From NCBI RefSeq assembly GCF_900103135.1, contig NZ_FNGO01000001.1:151717-215716 (forward strand): 64,000 nt of DNA, in the 5' to 3' direction. Positions within the stretch are counted from its first letter, which is position 1; the number at the start of each line of letters is the position of its first letter. Both the position numbers and the translations under genes were made by a program. A model generated the notes under the pieces. That model made no database searches and was not told the DNA's origin. It saw nothing but the letters and a program-made list of their open reading frames with translations. Positions 1 to 8,281 of the stretch are shown here, piece by piece. The DNA comes from Halarsenatibacter silvermanii. Lineage in GTDB: Bacteria > Bacillota > Halanaerobiia > Halanaerobiales > Halarsenatibacteraceae.

Positions 1-126
1 AACGTGTAAAAGCAGCATTATTTAATTACACCCCTCGTTGAATTATAAATCCGACATTTTTACTGCGCTCTTCTCAAAAAGAGGACTTATGATCCTGTCG
101 CAATCAGCTGACAGCTGCTTAAAGTT

Positions 127-639
127 TTAACCGGTCTCTTCGCGCAGGCAATTGAGTATTCTGCCAAAATAAAGCGTGTGCATATCCCAGTCTGGATAAC
201 AATCTTCCAGCACCTCGCTTTTAACAAGCTCCTTATCCATGCTCTGACTGTATTCCAGCGAACATTCATAATGAACATCACAGCCACCGATGAGCGGAGT
301 ATGTACCTCATTTCCTGAAAGTTTTTCCAGGTCACATTCAGCGAACTTGTCATAATTGCGGCCGGAACGGGAACCGCAAAACTCAAGCTCCTCCTCCAGG
401 CCGGAAAATGGTATGCTGACGGTGAATTCATCGGCTTTTTCGATCAGTTTAAAAGTGTGACGCGACTCTCTCACCAGAACCAGCAGCATCGGAACCCGCC
501 AGATGATTCCCAGAGAAGCCCAGCCTATGGTCATTGTGTTGAGTTCGCCGCTGTTCTGAACCGTCAGAAAGCCTCCGCTGTCCAGGGCTTCTGTCACCTC
601 AGTCAGATATTCATTGTATTCGATTTCGGTCAGCTGCAA
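127..639 (-). CDS. flavin reductase-like (flavoredoxin family) protein
   Basis: A 170-residue protein of the flavin reductase / flavoredoxin family, which binds FMN and transfers electrons from NAD(P)H or ferredoxin in the cytosol. The N-terminal half carries the family pattern: a NTMTIGWAS segment that normally contacts FMN, then VLVRESRHTF and FTVSIPF, as in flavoredoxins. The start is a TTG at 639, preceded by a strong GGAGGTGAG site five bases away; no better ATG exists. It lies about 100 bp downstream of the IlvD-family gene on the same strand and could be its last cistron, but the gap leaves this open. The redox partner cannot be told from sequence. Confidence 0.8.
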   Translation of the reverse strand: MQLTEIEYNEYLTEVTEALDSGGFLTVQNSGELNTMTIGWASLGIIWRVPMLLVLVRESRHTFKLIEKADEFTVSIPFSGLEEELEFCGSRSGRNYDKFAECDLEKLSGNEVHTPLIGGCDVHYECSLEYSQSMDKELVKSEVLEDCYPDWDMHTLYFGRILNCLREETG

Positions 640-740
640 TCTCTCACCTCCTTTCCCGCTGCAGATTCTTTCGGCTTTTTCTGCCGGAATTAAAAGCCAT
701 CAATCCCGGCAAGAAGCGAGCAGCAGAAATTTTAAATCTC

Positions 741-2432
741 TCAGCTGCCGCCTTCCGTGGATGTTTCAGGTCGGATGACCGCTCCTTTATCAGCCGATTC
801 GGCCAGCGAAGCGTAGGTGGCCAGATAACCACTATCTATTTTGAGGGAGGGACGCTCCCACTCCTCCAGCCGGCGGGAAATCTCCTCATCATCAACATGC
901 AGATGGAGTGAGCGTTCTGGAATATCTATGGTTATTTTGTCGCCTTCCTGCACGGCGGCCAGCGGCCCACCTTCATAGGCCTCGGGAGAGATATGGCCGA
1001 CAAAACAGCCGTTGTTGGTCCCGGAAAAACGTCCGTCGGTGATCAGAGCTGTCTTTAGAGCCAGCCCCTTACCGTAAAGCAGCTTGAGCGGCTTATACAT
1101 CTCCCTCATGCCGGGTCCACCTTTAGGCCCTTCGTACTTTATGACCAGCACATCGCCAGATTCTATCTCGTCCCCGCTGATGGCCTGATTGGCCTCCTCT
1201 TCAGAGTTGAATACCCTGGCCCGGCCGGTAAATTTATGCATATCAGGATGTATGGCCGAAGGCTTGGAAACGCCGGTGTTGGGGGCGATATTGCCCCGAA
1301 GTATCGCCACTCCCCCCTCTCCTTCATGAGGGTTGTCAGGCGTCCGAATCAAATCTTCATTCTCTATTTCCGCTCCCCGAAAATTCTCCTCCACAGTGCA
1401 GCCGTTGACGGCGAGAGCATCGCCATCCAGATAATCCTGCAGACTCTTATAAAGTGCCTGAACTCCGCCGGCTCGCTCAAAATCAGGAACATTGTATTCA
1501 TCGGTCGAGGGATAGATTCTGGCCAGATAGGGAGTTTCACGGCTGTACTTTTCGAATACATCGATAGAGAGGTCGACCCCGGCCTCGCTGGCCAGCGCCA
1601 TCAGGTGCAGAACGGCATTCGTCGACCCGCCGAAAGCTATAATGGTCCGCACCGCGTTTTTTAAAGATTTCTCGGTGATGATCTCGTCAGAAGTTATGTC
1701 CTCTTCCACCTGATCGACGATATTGCGGCCGGTCTTACGGGCCAGCCTCGTCCGCCGGGCCGAGGTCGCCAGCGCTGTCCCGCCGCCGGGCACCGTCATG
1801 CCCAGTGCCTCGGCCAGAGCCGACATGGTGTTGGCTGTGCCCAGAAAAGAACAGGAACCGCAGGTGGGGCCGGCTTTATCCTCCAGCTCCCGGTACTCCT
1901 CCAGAGTTATCTCGCCGTTTTCTAGCATGCCCAGAGCCTCGGTCAGCGAGGTGATATCCGATGTGCGGCCGTCAAAACACATGCCTCCCTCCATGGGACC
2001 TCCGGGCAGCAGGATGGAGGGGATCTCCAGCCGGGCGGCCGCCATCAGCATACCCGGTACGATTTTATCACAGGAACCCAGAAGCACCACCGCATCAAGC
2101 CTATGGGCCTGAACCATGAGCTCGACGCTGTTGGCGATCACCTCCCGGGTCGGCAGAATATAATGCATGCCATCATTGCCCTGCGCTATGCCATCACAGG
2201 CGGAGATAACTCCGAATTCCAGCGGCGTCCCGCCGGCCTGCCAGATGCCGTCCTTAACCGCTTCTGCCACCCGATCGAGATTATATGAGCCCGGCACCAG
2301 CTGATTCCAGCTGTTGGCCACCCCGATCAGGGGACGCTCCAGTGCTTCATCGTCAAATCCCATCGATTTAAAGAGTCCGCGCTGCATCGAATTCTCCGGT
2401 ATGCTGGTCACTTCATCGCTGCGCCTTTTCAT
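741..2432 (-). CDS. ilvD: IlvD/Edd family dehydratase (dihydroxy-acid dehydratase or aldonate dehydratase)
   Basis: A 563-residue iron-sulfur dehydratase of the IlvD/Edd family, full length for the family. Visible signatures are CDKIVPGMLMAA and GPTCGSCSFLGTANTM, which hold the cluster cysteines, and the C-terminal TDGRFSGTNNGCFVGHISPE. In classical dihydroxy-acid dehydratases this last motif usually reads GRFSGGTRG; the TNNGCF variant is a departure. The ATG at 2432 has a GAGGAG site. No other branched-chain amino acid genes are near. The neighbours are glycerate kinase (47 bp upstream in the transcript) and a DeoR-type regulator. A sugar-acid (aldonate) dehydratase feeding glycerate metabolism is therefore as plausible as the valine/isoleucine step. 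Family call is firm, substrate is not. Confidence 0.85.
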   Translation of the reverse strand: MKRRSDEVTSIPENSMQRGLFKSMGFDDEALERPLIGVANSWNQLVPGSYNLDRVAEAVKDGIWQAGGTPLEFGVISACDGIAQGNDGMHYILPTREVIANSVELMVQAHRLDAVVLLGSCDKIVPGMLMAAARLEIPSILLPGGPMEGGMCFDGRTSDITSLTEALGMLENGEITLEEYRELEDKAGPTCGSCSFLGTANTMSALAEALGMTVPGGGTALATSARRTRLARKTGRNIVDQVEEDITSDEIITEKSLKNAVRTIIAFGGSTNAVLHLMALASEAGVDLSIDVFEKYSRETPYLARIYPSTDEYNVPDFERAGGVQALYKSLQDYLDGDALAVNGCTVEENFRGAEIENEDLIRTPDNPHEGEGGVAILRGNIAPNTGVSKPSAIHPDMHKFTGRARVFNSEEEANQAISGDEIESGDVLVIKYEGPKGGPGMREMYKPLKLLYGKGLALKTALITDGRFSGTNNGCFVGHISPEAYEGGPLAAVQEGDKITIDIPERSLHLHVDDEEISRRLEEWERPSLKIDSGYLATYASLAESADKGAVIRPETSTEGGS

Positions 2433-2478
2433 GCTATCACTCCTCTGTTATTGAAATCCTATTCAAACCCCTGAAATT

Positions 2479-3627
2479 TCAAACCTGTTCCCGGCTGAGG
2501 CCGACCAGACGCATGACATTTTCAGCCGTGTCGGCCAGAAGTTTTTCAGCCCGGACGCCTATCGATTCGAGGCTGTCCGGTCTGTCTATGATAGAAAAAA
2601 TCGCCTCCAGACCGTACTCGTAATTCTTCCTGTATCCCTCCCCCAGCGATCCGGCTATACAGATCACAGGCCGCCCGGGTCTGTCTTCCTTCGCCGTCTC
2701 GGTGACATGTCTGGGAGCTTTATCATGTACGGTCTGACTGTCTATCTGACCCTCACCGGTGATCACCAGCTCTGCGCTCTCCAGATATTTTTTCAGCTCA
2801 TTGGCTTCGCTCACAATCTCAGCACCCAGCCTCATTTCAGCCTCCAGCACACAGGAAAATCCTGCCCCCAATCCGCCGGCCGCTCCGGCTCCGGATACCT
2901 GCTGAGCGTCGATTCCAAACTCCTCCTTAAAAATTCTCTCGTTAAATTTTTTCATGTTCTCATCTATTTCTTCCACCATTTCAGGGATGGCCCCTTTCTG
3001 GGGGCCGTAAACCCGGGCGGCTCCCTCAGGTCCGTAAAGAGGATTGGAGACATCGCAGGCAACTTCTATCTTTGTTCCGGCAAGCCTTTCATCGACGTTT
3101 CCGGTCTTTACTTCGACTATTTTGCCCAGCTCGCCGCCGCCAAATTCTGCTTCTTCGCCGCTCTCGGTCTTAAACTCATAACCCAGAGCCTGCAGCATAC
3201 CCACCCCGGCATCCATGGTGGCGCTGCCGCCAATGCCGACGATAATATGTTCAGCACCTCTGTCCAGAGCCGCGGCAATGAGCTCGCCGGTGCCATAAGT
3301 GGTAGTTCGCCCGGGATCGACGCTTTCGACATCGACGTAGGTTATTCCGGACGCGGCCGCCATCTCTATAACCGCACGACCATCGCCCAGGTCGCCAAAA
3401 TGGGCTTTTACCCGTTCTCCGGTCGGACCGGTAACTTCTCTGTGAACGATTTCGCCCTGATGGGCATCGACCAGAGCCTGTACGGTGCCTTCGCCGCCAT
3501 CAGCCATCGGAACTTCTATACATTCTGCTTCGGGCTCGACCCGGTTTATGCCCTCACTGACAGCCCGGGCGGCCTCGAGAGCTGTTAGACTTCCTTTAAA
3601 AGAATCGGGAGCAATCACAATTTTCAC
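2479..3627 (-). CDS. glycerate kinase (GarK/GlxK type)
   Basis: A 382-residue glycerate kinase of the GarK/GlxK family, which phosphorylates D-glycerate with ATP to give 2- or 3-phosphoglycerate for glycolysis. The N-terminus IAPDSFKGSLTALEAARA and the motif GIGGSATMDAGVGMLQALG are family signatures, and the length is typical. It is first in the transcript with the IlvD-family gene 47 bp downstream, which together suggests sugar-acid or glycerate catabolism. The 42-bp repeat at 3646-3687 sits directly in front of its start, and the DeoR-family regulator gene follows just beyond, so local transcriptional control is likely. The family assignment is secure; which phosphoglycerate is made is not resolvable by eye. 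Confidence 0.92.
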   Translation of the reverse strand: MKIVIAPDSFKGSLTALEAARAVSEGINRVEPEAECIEVPMADGGEGTVQALVDAHQGEIVHREVTGPTGERVKAHFGDLGDGRAVIEMAAASGITYVDVESVDPGRTTTYGTGELIAAALDRGAEHIIVGIGGSATMDAGVGMLQALGYEFKTESGEEAEFGGGELGKIVEVKTGNVDERLAGTKIEVACDVSNPLYGPEGAARVYGPQKGAIPEMVEEIDENMKKFNERIFKEEFGIDAQQVSGAGAAGGLGAGFSCVLEAEMRLGAEIVSEANELKKYLESAELVITGEGQIDSQTVHDKAPRHVTETAKEDRPGRPVICIAGSLGEGYRKNYEYGLEAIFSIIDRPDSLESIGVRAEKLLADTAENVMRLVGLSREQV

Positions 3628-3645
3628 CTGTTATCATCTCCTCTG

Positions 3646-3687
3646 TGATAGTGATCTTTCACGATATCTATCAACTGATAAGAAGAA
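3646..3687. repeat. 42-bp hairpin repeat, copy 1
   Basis: First of three near-identical intergenic copies (others at 10968 and 16835). The core GATAGTGATC-N6-GATATCTATC can fold as a 5 + 3 bp stem with a small internal loop; the loop bases (TTTCAC here) differ between copies while the stem is kept. It is followed by a conserved AACTGATAAGAAGAA tail. It lies 19 bp upstream of the glycerate kinase start. Either a dispersed repeat or an operator; see findings. Confidence 0.7.
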
Positions 3688-3743
3688 GGGGCTCTAATTT
3701 GTAATATTTTTAATTTTTTATGATTTATAAATCAAGTTCAACT

Positions 3744-4493
3744 TTAATTCAATTCAATTTCCGGGGCCTCATCTGCTATTCTCTTCTCTAAAAGTTCCGT
3801 TTTCTCATCATCGCAGATAAAATAATCCAGACTGCTCAGATGACACACCCTGTGCACCGATTTCTTTCTGTATTTGGTATGATCAGCCAGCAGAAAAGAT
3901 CTGTCCGCCGAATCTATCATCTTTCTTTTGAGAGCTGCTTTTTCGGGCGTGGGAGTGGTGAGATCAAAATCCTCCGTCAGAGAAGAAGTGCCGATAAAGG
4001 CTAAATCGACGTAAAATTCATCAAAAAATTTCTCGGCATGAGGTCCGATGGCCGAACCCACTTCCGTCTGTATCAATCCTCCGGCAAAGTAGAGAGTTAT
4101 GTTGGCAAAGCTGAAAAGCTCCCCCGCTATATTGAGATCATTTGTTATTACCGTCAGCTCCTGGCTGAACTTTATATTTTGCGCCAGAGCTAAAGTGGTT
4201 GTGCCGGCGTCCAGAATGAGAGTTTGACCGGAGGCTATGAAATCCCGGGCTTTATCGGCTATCTGCCTTTTTTTATCCATATTGCGGATGCGTTTTCTGG
4301 GAAAAGGCGTCTCGCTCCGGCTGACTGCCCCTCCCCTGGTCCGGAGTATCTCATTTTTATCCTCCAGATACTCCAGATCTCTCCTTATGGTCATCTCGGA
4401 AACCTGAAATTCTTCGGCCAGCTCTTTGACTCTGACCCTGCCATCCGTTTTTAATTTCTCCAGAATACTCTTTCGCCTGTTCGTTTTGCCCAT
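3744..4493 (-). CDS. DeoR/GlpR family transcriptional regulator
   Basis: A DeoR-family repressor of about 249 residues. The N-terminal winged helix carries the family signature (VSEMTIRRDLEYLEDKN followed by RTRGGAV). The C-terminal sugar-phosphate sensor domain shows ILDAGTTTLALAQNI, the usual phosphate-binding loop. I start it at the ATG at 4493 (GGGGTGAT site seven bases upstream); the longer open frame to 4574 runs through a perfect TTGACA/TATAAT promoter and cannot be translated from there. It is transcribed toward the glycerate kinase/IlvD pair and divergently from a methyltransferase. Members of this family respond to phosphorylated sugars or glycerol-3-phosphate; control of the neighbouring sugar-acid genes is inference. 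Confidence 0.9.
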   Translation of the reverse strand: MGKTNRRKSILEKLKTDGRVRVKELAEEFQVSEMTIRRDLEYLEDKNEILRTRGGAVSRSETPFPRKRIRNMDKKRQIADKARDFIASGQTLILDAGTTTLALAQNIKFSQELTVITNDLNIAGELFSFANITLYFAGGLIQTEVGSAIGPHAEKFFDEFYVDLAFIGTSSLTEDFDLTTPTPEKAALKRKMIDSADRSFLLADHTKYRKKSVHRVCHLSSLDYFICDDEKTELLEKRIADEAPEIELN

Positions 4494-4545
4494 AATATCA
4501 CCCCGGACTGAAATATCATGTTTTCTGCAAAAACAATATATGTTT

Positions 4546-4574
4546 ATTATAAAAATTTTTAATTTTACTGTCAA
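4546..4574 (-). promoter_or_regulatory. sigma-A promoter of the DeoR-family gene
   Basis: On the minus strand a perfect TTGACA (4569-4574) is separated by 17 bp of A/T-rich sequence from a perfect TATAAT (4546-4551). Transcription should begin near 4539, giving a 45-base leader to the ATG at 4493. This consensus match decides the start of the downstream gene. Confidence 0.85.
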
Positions 4575-4688
4575 GTGCTCATACTTTAACTGCTTAAAAA
4601 GTTTGAGATTGAAGAGGATTTACTTTTCCGGATTTTCTGGCAGGCACATCCAGCTTCAATCACGAATAATAAAGCAAAGGAGGAGATT

Positions 4689-5384
4689 ATGATATTTGAC
4701 GACGAAGAAGCTGAAGAATATGATGATTGGTACGAGACCGAACTGGGGGCTTTTGCTGATAAAGTAGAAACCCGGCTGGCTTTTTCTCTCTTCGAACCTG
4801 AGGCCGGCAGCAGAGTGCTCGATGCTGGCTGCGGCACGGGGAATTTCAGCATAAAATTAGCCCGCCGCGGTCTGAGCGTGGTCGGCGTCGATGTTTCCGC
4901 GTCCATGCTCGAAAAAGCCCGGAATAAAGTTGAAAGACTGGATGAAGATCTGGATATCGAATTCGCCAGGATGGACGCAATCGATCTGGAGTTTCCGGCG
5001 GAAAGTTTCGATCATGCTATTTCCATGGCGGCTGTGGAGTTCATTGAGGACGACAGCAAGGAAAAGTTCGTGCGGGAACTGCTGAAAACGGTCAAGCCCG
5101 GCGGTGAAGTTTTGATCGGCACGATCAATAAAAATTCCGCCTGGGGAGAGGCCTACAGAGAAAGAGCTCAAAAGCGGGATTCAATTTTCTCCGAGGCTCA
5201 TTTCACCTCGCCCGAAGAACTCAATGAAATAGAAAAAGAGCTTCTTCAGGAAAGCAGGGAATGCCTTTTCATCCCTCCTGATGCCGAAAGCCAGGAGATC
5301 TCTTTAGAGCGCGAAAACGAACTGGCCAAAAGAGAAGTCAGAGGAGGCTTTTTCTGTTCGCTCTGGCAAAAACCCGGCTGTTGA
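4689..5384 (+). CDS. class I SAM-dependent methyltransferase
   Basis: A 231-residue cytosolic methyltransferase of the class I Rossmann fold. Motif I (RVLDAGCGTGNFSIKLA, about residue 40) and motif II (GVDVSASMLEKAR) that bind S-adenosylmethionine are clear, with the post-motif region DAIDLEFPAESFDHAISM. The start ATG at 4689 follows an AGGAGAT site. It stands alone, divergent from the DeoR gene. The substrate is not predictable; such single-domain enzymes methylate small molecules, quinones, or proteins. The family is certain, the function generic. Confidence 0.85.
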   Translation: MIFDDEEAEEYDDWYETELGAFADKVETRLAFSLFEPEAGSRVLDAGCGTGNFSIKLARRGLSVVGVDVSASMLEKARNKVERLDEDLDIEFARMDAIDLEFPAESFDHAISMAAVEFIEDDSKEKFVRELLKTVKPGGEVLIGTINKNSAWGEAYRERAQKRDSIFSEAHFTSPEELNEIEKELLQESRECLFIPPDAESQEISLERENELAKREVRGGFFCSLWQKPGC

Positions 5385-5443
5385 AAACCATGATGGAAGT
5401 TTCCGAAAAAATTGAAAAATACCTCCCCCTGCTCTAAAATTTA

Positions 5444-5452
5444 TGGTATAAT
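5444..5452 (+). promoter_or_regulatory. extended -10 promoter of the putative small RNA
   Basis: TGGTATAAT, a consensus extended -10 (TGn plus TATAAT). No good -35 lies 17 bp upstream, as is usual for extended -10 promoters. The predicted start is near 5459. The same nonamer precedes three protein genes in this window. Confidence 0.65.
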
Positions 5453-5458
5453 TAAGTT

Positions 5459-5563
5459 GAGGGAAGTTGTCGGGGGAGGTGCCTCCGAACTTCCTTTGCA
5501 GCACAGCTATTACGACCTTACCACCCCGGGAAATAACTGCCCCCTTTTCCCGGGAACTTTTTT
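5459..5563 (+). ncRNA. putative small RNA of about 105 nt, unknown family
   Basis: No sensible reading frame exists here, but the stretch has the architecture of a transcription unit. It starts after an extended -10 promoter (5444-5452). It opens with a hairpin (GGAAGTT at 5462 pairing with AACTTCC at 5488, with an inner GGAG/CTCC stem). It ends with a strong intrinsic terminator at 5525-5563. It does not show the conserved core of SRP RNA, and its length is short for Firmicute 6S RNA. It is convergent with the thiM end. I do not recognise the family. Confidence 0.5.
5525..5563 (+). terminator. Rho-independent terminator of the putative small RNA
   Basis: A perfect nine-base stem CCCGGGAAA/TTTCCCGGG with a 12-base loop, followed by AAC and six T. 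It reads best on the plus strand. Confidence 0.75.
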
Positions 5564-5617
5564 GTCCTCAGAATAACCCTGAGCTCGTTTGTAAATTCTT
5601 AAACCTGTCGACGGAAA

Positions 5618-6481
5618 TTATGGGCCGGAAATTATGGTCACTTCGGATAACTTTTTGATCTCCGCGGGCTCGACCTCATAAATCCTATCCAGCAGAGCCC
5701 GGCGGAACGAGGCCGGACTGCTCTCTTCTTCTGCAGCCAAATCAGCCGCGGCCGCAAATGCAGCAGCCCCGGTAAGAGCTGTTCTGAGATTTGAATTTTC
5801 TCTCTGTCGGTTCTTTTCTCTTTCACTCTGGATTTTTTGAGCAGCTGCCATTGCCCCCAGCGTGCCGGCCAGCATACAGCCTGTTCCCACTATCCTTCCC
5901 AGAAGGGGACTGCCGGCCTCCAGCCGGCATATGTAATCCTCATCAACTGCCAGATCCATACCCCCCGTGACCAGTACAGCGCAGCTGAATTCTTCCGCCA
6001 GAGAAAGGGCACTTTTTTCCAGCTCCTGATGTTCGCCCAGAGATTCAACCCCTCTTACCCGGGCTTTCCTGCCGGCCAGAGTACTTATCTCGCCCGCATT
6101 TCCCTTGATTATATCCGGGTGATGGGTCTGTAAAAGCTCTCGCACAAAATCCGTTCTATAGGAGGTAGATCCGACTCCTACAGGATCAAGAACTATCGGA
6201 ATATCTTCTGCGGCCGCGCTTTCGGCAGCCCGGTGCATGCCGGCACAGGTATTCTCATCTATCGTGCCGGTATTGAGAACCAGCGCTTCAGCCGAGGCGG
6301 CCATCTCACCGCTTTCCTGAGGGGAGTGAGCCATTACAGGCAGAGCTCCCCAGAGTCTGATCACCTCGGCCACATCTGCCACCGTCACATAATTGGTTAT
6401 AGCGTGTACCAGCGGATTCTCAACTTCCAAAATTTTCAGCAGTTTTTCGGCGATGATATTCGAACCACCTTCAGCTGACAT
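5618..6481 (-). CDS. thiM: hydroxyethylthiazole kinase
   Basis: ThiM phosphorylates 4-methyl-5-hydroxyethylthiazole, salvaging the thiazole half of thiamine. The protein (about 287 residues) shows the family landmarks NPLVHAITNYVTVADVAEV, NTGTI, DPVGVGST, IKGNAGEI and the C-terminal GTGCMLAGTLGA, which holds the catalytic cysteine. The ATG at 6481 is chosen over 6490 because the AGGGG site then has normal spacing. It is the last gene of thiD-thiE-thiM and overlaps the thiE stop by 11 bases. A short linker rich in Glu and Arg (around residues 215-235) is a lineage insertion. Expression should fall when thiamine pyrophosphate is plentiful, via the riboswitch at 8152-8246. Confidence 0.95.
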   Translation of the reverse strand: MSAEGGSNIIAEKLLKILEVENPLVHAITNYVTVADVAEVIRLWGALPVMAHSPQESGEMAASAEALVLNTGTIDENTCAGMHRAAESAAAEDIPIVLDPVGVGSTSYRTDFVRELLQTHHPDIIKGNAGEISTLAGRKARVRGVESLGEHQELEKSALSLAEEFSCAVLVTGGMDLAVDEDYICRLEAGSPLLGRIVGTGCMLAGTLGAMAAAQKIQSEREKNRQRENSNLRTALTGAAAFAAAADLAAEEESSPASFRRALLDRIYEVEPAEIKKLSEVTIISGP

Positions 6482-7136
6482 CGGCTTCATCCCCTTTCCC
6501 GGCCCTGTTAATCCTATCGATCATCTCTTCAGCCGTCTTTTTCACATCATCAGCCTGGTTGAGAGCACTTATCACGGCCGCTCCTGTGGCCCCAGCCCGG
6601 ACGACCTCCCCGACATTATCGGGGGCTATTCCGCCAATAGCCATTACCGGCAGATCGGTGAGCTGAACTGCTCTTTTGAGTTTTTTCAGGCCTACCGCCT
6701 GCCTCTCTGCATCCAGGCGCTTGGATTTCGTGGAAAAGACAGAGCCAAATCCTATATAGTCCACTATCTCCTCATTCAGCTTCTTTACCTGTTCCGGACT
6801 GGAAGCAGAAACCCCGATGATTTTATCCGGGCCGAGCAATTTTCTGGCCTCCTGATAGGGCAGATCCTGCTGGCCTAGATGCACGCCGTCAGCTTCCAGC
6901 GCCATAGCCAGATCGACCCTGTCATTGATTACCAGAGCGGCCCCCTGCTCCCGGGTGATCTTTCGCAGCTTCTGACCCAGCTGATAACGACTGCGCAGAT
7001 TCAGATCCTTCTCCCGCAGCTGAACCATACGCACCCCGCCGGCCAGAGACTTTTTCACCACGTCGACGCTGGTATACTCAGGAGCCAGAACCGATTCCGT
7101 GATCAAATAAAGATCCCGGTCGGCAATCGAGCTCAT
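6471..7136 (-). CDS. thiE: thiamine-phosphate synthase
   Basis: ThiE joins hydroxymethylpyrimidine diphosphate and thiazole phosphate to thiamine phosphate. The 221-residue TIM barrel has the expected motifs: LYLITES, VQLREKD, VINDRVDLAMALEADGVHLGQQDLP, IGVSAS, YIGFGSVFSTKSK, and PVMAIGGI. The ATG at 7136 has a GGAGGTGG site and overlaps the thiD stop by four bases (ATGA), so the two are translationally coupled. It acts between ThiD and the ThiM salvage enzyme encoded in the same operon. Confidence 0.96.
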   Translation of the reverse strand: MSSIADRDLYLITESVLAPEYTSVDVVKKSLAGGVRMVQLREKDLNLRSRYQLGQKLRKITREQGAALVINDRVDLAMALEADGVHLGQQDLPYQEARKLLGPDKIIGVSASSPEQVKKLNEEIVDYIGFGSVFSTKSKRLDAERQAVGLKKLKRAVQLTDLPVMAIGGIAPDNVGEVVRAGATGAAVISALNQADDVKKTAEEMIDRINRAGKGDEADVS

Positions 7137-8005
7137 ATTTTATCCACCTCCTCACCTGCAGCCAGATGGTTGACTGGATCGATACCCGCGCCCAGTTCAA
7201 AACCTGTTCTGATAGCGCTGGTGATAAATTCTTTGGACTTCGCCACCGCTTTTTCCAGCTCCAGTCCCCGGGCCAGATAGGCAGCTATGGCGGCAGAATA
7301 GGTGCAGCCTGTTCCGTGAGTGTTGTTAGAAGGCAGCCTGGGAGCGGAAAATACCCCGGTTTTTTCTCCATCAAAAAGAAGGTCAAAAGCCTCATCTCCT
7401 CCCAGATGGCCGCCTTTGACCAGCACCGCCCCCGGCCCCATCTCAAAAAGTCCCCGGGCCAGTTCTGCCAGCAGATCCCGTTCTTCCCGGGCGGTCAGTT
7501 TATCCGGCGAAAATTCTTTTTTCGCTTTTTTCTGGCCGTACAAAAGTACTCTGGCCTCCTGCAGATTGGGTGTTATGACCGCTGCCTGCGGCAGAAGTTT
7601 CTGGCGGACTGTTTCCACCGCCTCCTCTGCCAGCAGCAGATCTCCGCTGGTGGCCACCATGACCGGATCGACCACCAGATCGAATTGATCATACTCACTC
7701 AATTTATCGGCCACAACCTCCACTATATCCGCATCGGCCAGCATGCCTGTCTTACCGGCTTTTGGGTTCAGGTCGGAAAAAACCGAATCCAGCTGCTCCT
7801 TTACAAATTCTGGAGAAAGAGATCTGACAGCCTGCACTCCCAGCGTGTTCTGGGCGGTGACCGCAGTTATCACCGACATGCCATAAGTATTGAGTACTGT
7901 CATTGTCTTAAGATCGGCCTGAATTCCGGCCCCGCCGCCTGAGTCAGACCCGGCAATGGTCAGGATTCTGGGTGGATCTTTCTTCAATCCGGATGTTTCA
8001 GCCAT
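7133..8005 (-). CDS. thiD: hydroxymethylpyrimidine/phosphomethylpyrimidine kinase
   Basis: ThiD phosphorylates hydroxymethylpyrimidine twice to the diphosphate used by ThiE. The 290-residue ribokinase-fold protein shows TIAGSDSGGGAGIQADLKTM, YGMSVITAVTAQNT, DPVMVATSGD, TPN and the C-terminal anion-hole motif NTHGTGCTYSAAIAAYLA. It is the first gene after the TPP riboswitch and its terminator. No de novo thiC is seen nearby, so this operon is arranged for salvage and coupling of both halves. Confidence 0.96.
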   Translation of the reverse strand: MAETSGLKKDPPRILTIAGSDSGGGAGIQADLKTMTVLNTYGMSVITAVTAQNTLGVQAVRSLSPEFVKEQLDSVFSDLNPKAGKTGMLADADIVEVVADKLSEYDQFDLVVDPVMVATSGDLLLAEEAVETVRQKLLPQAAVITPNLQEARVLLYGQKKAKKEFSPDKLTAREERDLLAELARGLFEMGPGAVLVKGGHLGGDEAFDLLFDGEKTGVFSAPRLPSNNTHGTGCTYSAAIAAYLARGLELEKAVAKSKEFITSAIRTGFELGAGIDPVNHLAAGEEVDKI

Positions 8006-8063
8006 GAATATCTCCTCCCTTTGATTTTACCGGTTAAAAAACCTGAAATCATTATGCACATTT

Positions 8064-8114
8064 AAAAACGGGGACACAGCCCTGTAAACCCGTGCAGGTG
8101 GGCTATGTCCCCGT
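8064..8114 (-). terminator. riboswitch-controlled terminator of the thi operon
   Basis: On the minus strand ACGGGGACATAGCCC pairs with GGGCTGTGTCCCCGT, followed by a T run, between the TPP aptamer and thiD. This is the expected expression platform for transcription attenuation. Confidence 0.85.
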
Positions 8115-8151
8115 GATTTTCACCGTCCGGCTGATGATCTCAGAAGCCGGG

Positions 8152-8246
8152 ACATAACTTCCCTGCGCAGGCATTATCCTGTTCAGGTTCGAGGGGATCG
8201 GGTAAATTCCCGTCTCAGCCGTCAGATCATCCGGCTCCCCCAGTCA
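8152..8246 (-). promoter_or_regulatory. TPP riboswitch (THI box)
   Basis: Read on the minus strand, the stretch contains the hallmarks of the thiamine pyrophosphate aptamer in order: GGGGGAGCC, GGCTGAGA, CCTGAACAGGATAATGCC and GCGCAGGGAAGT. It lies upstream of thiD with an intrinsic terminator in between. The segment in the variable P3 region (CCGGATGATCTGA) is complementary to sequence just 3' of the aptamer (TCTGAGATCATCAGCCGG), which may form the alternative fold. Confidence 0.96.
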
Positions 8247-8281
8247 TGCTCAAATATAAAATTTATTTGCTTTTCAGCGAT

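Noticed and set aside
2707..3588. 293-codon open frame antisense to glycerate kinase
   Set aside because: No family pattern, no ribosome site; it is the mirror of a GC-rich real gene.
5459..5563. SRP RNA or 6S RNA
   Set aside because: The conserved SRP apical loop (GGAAGCAGC context) and the 6S central bubble are not present.
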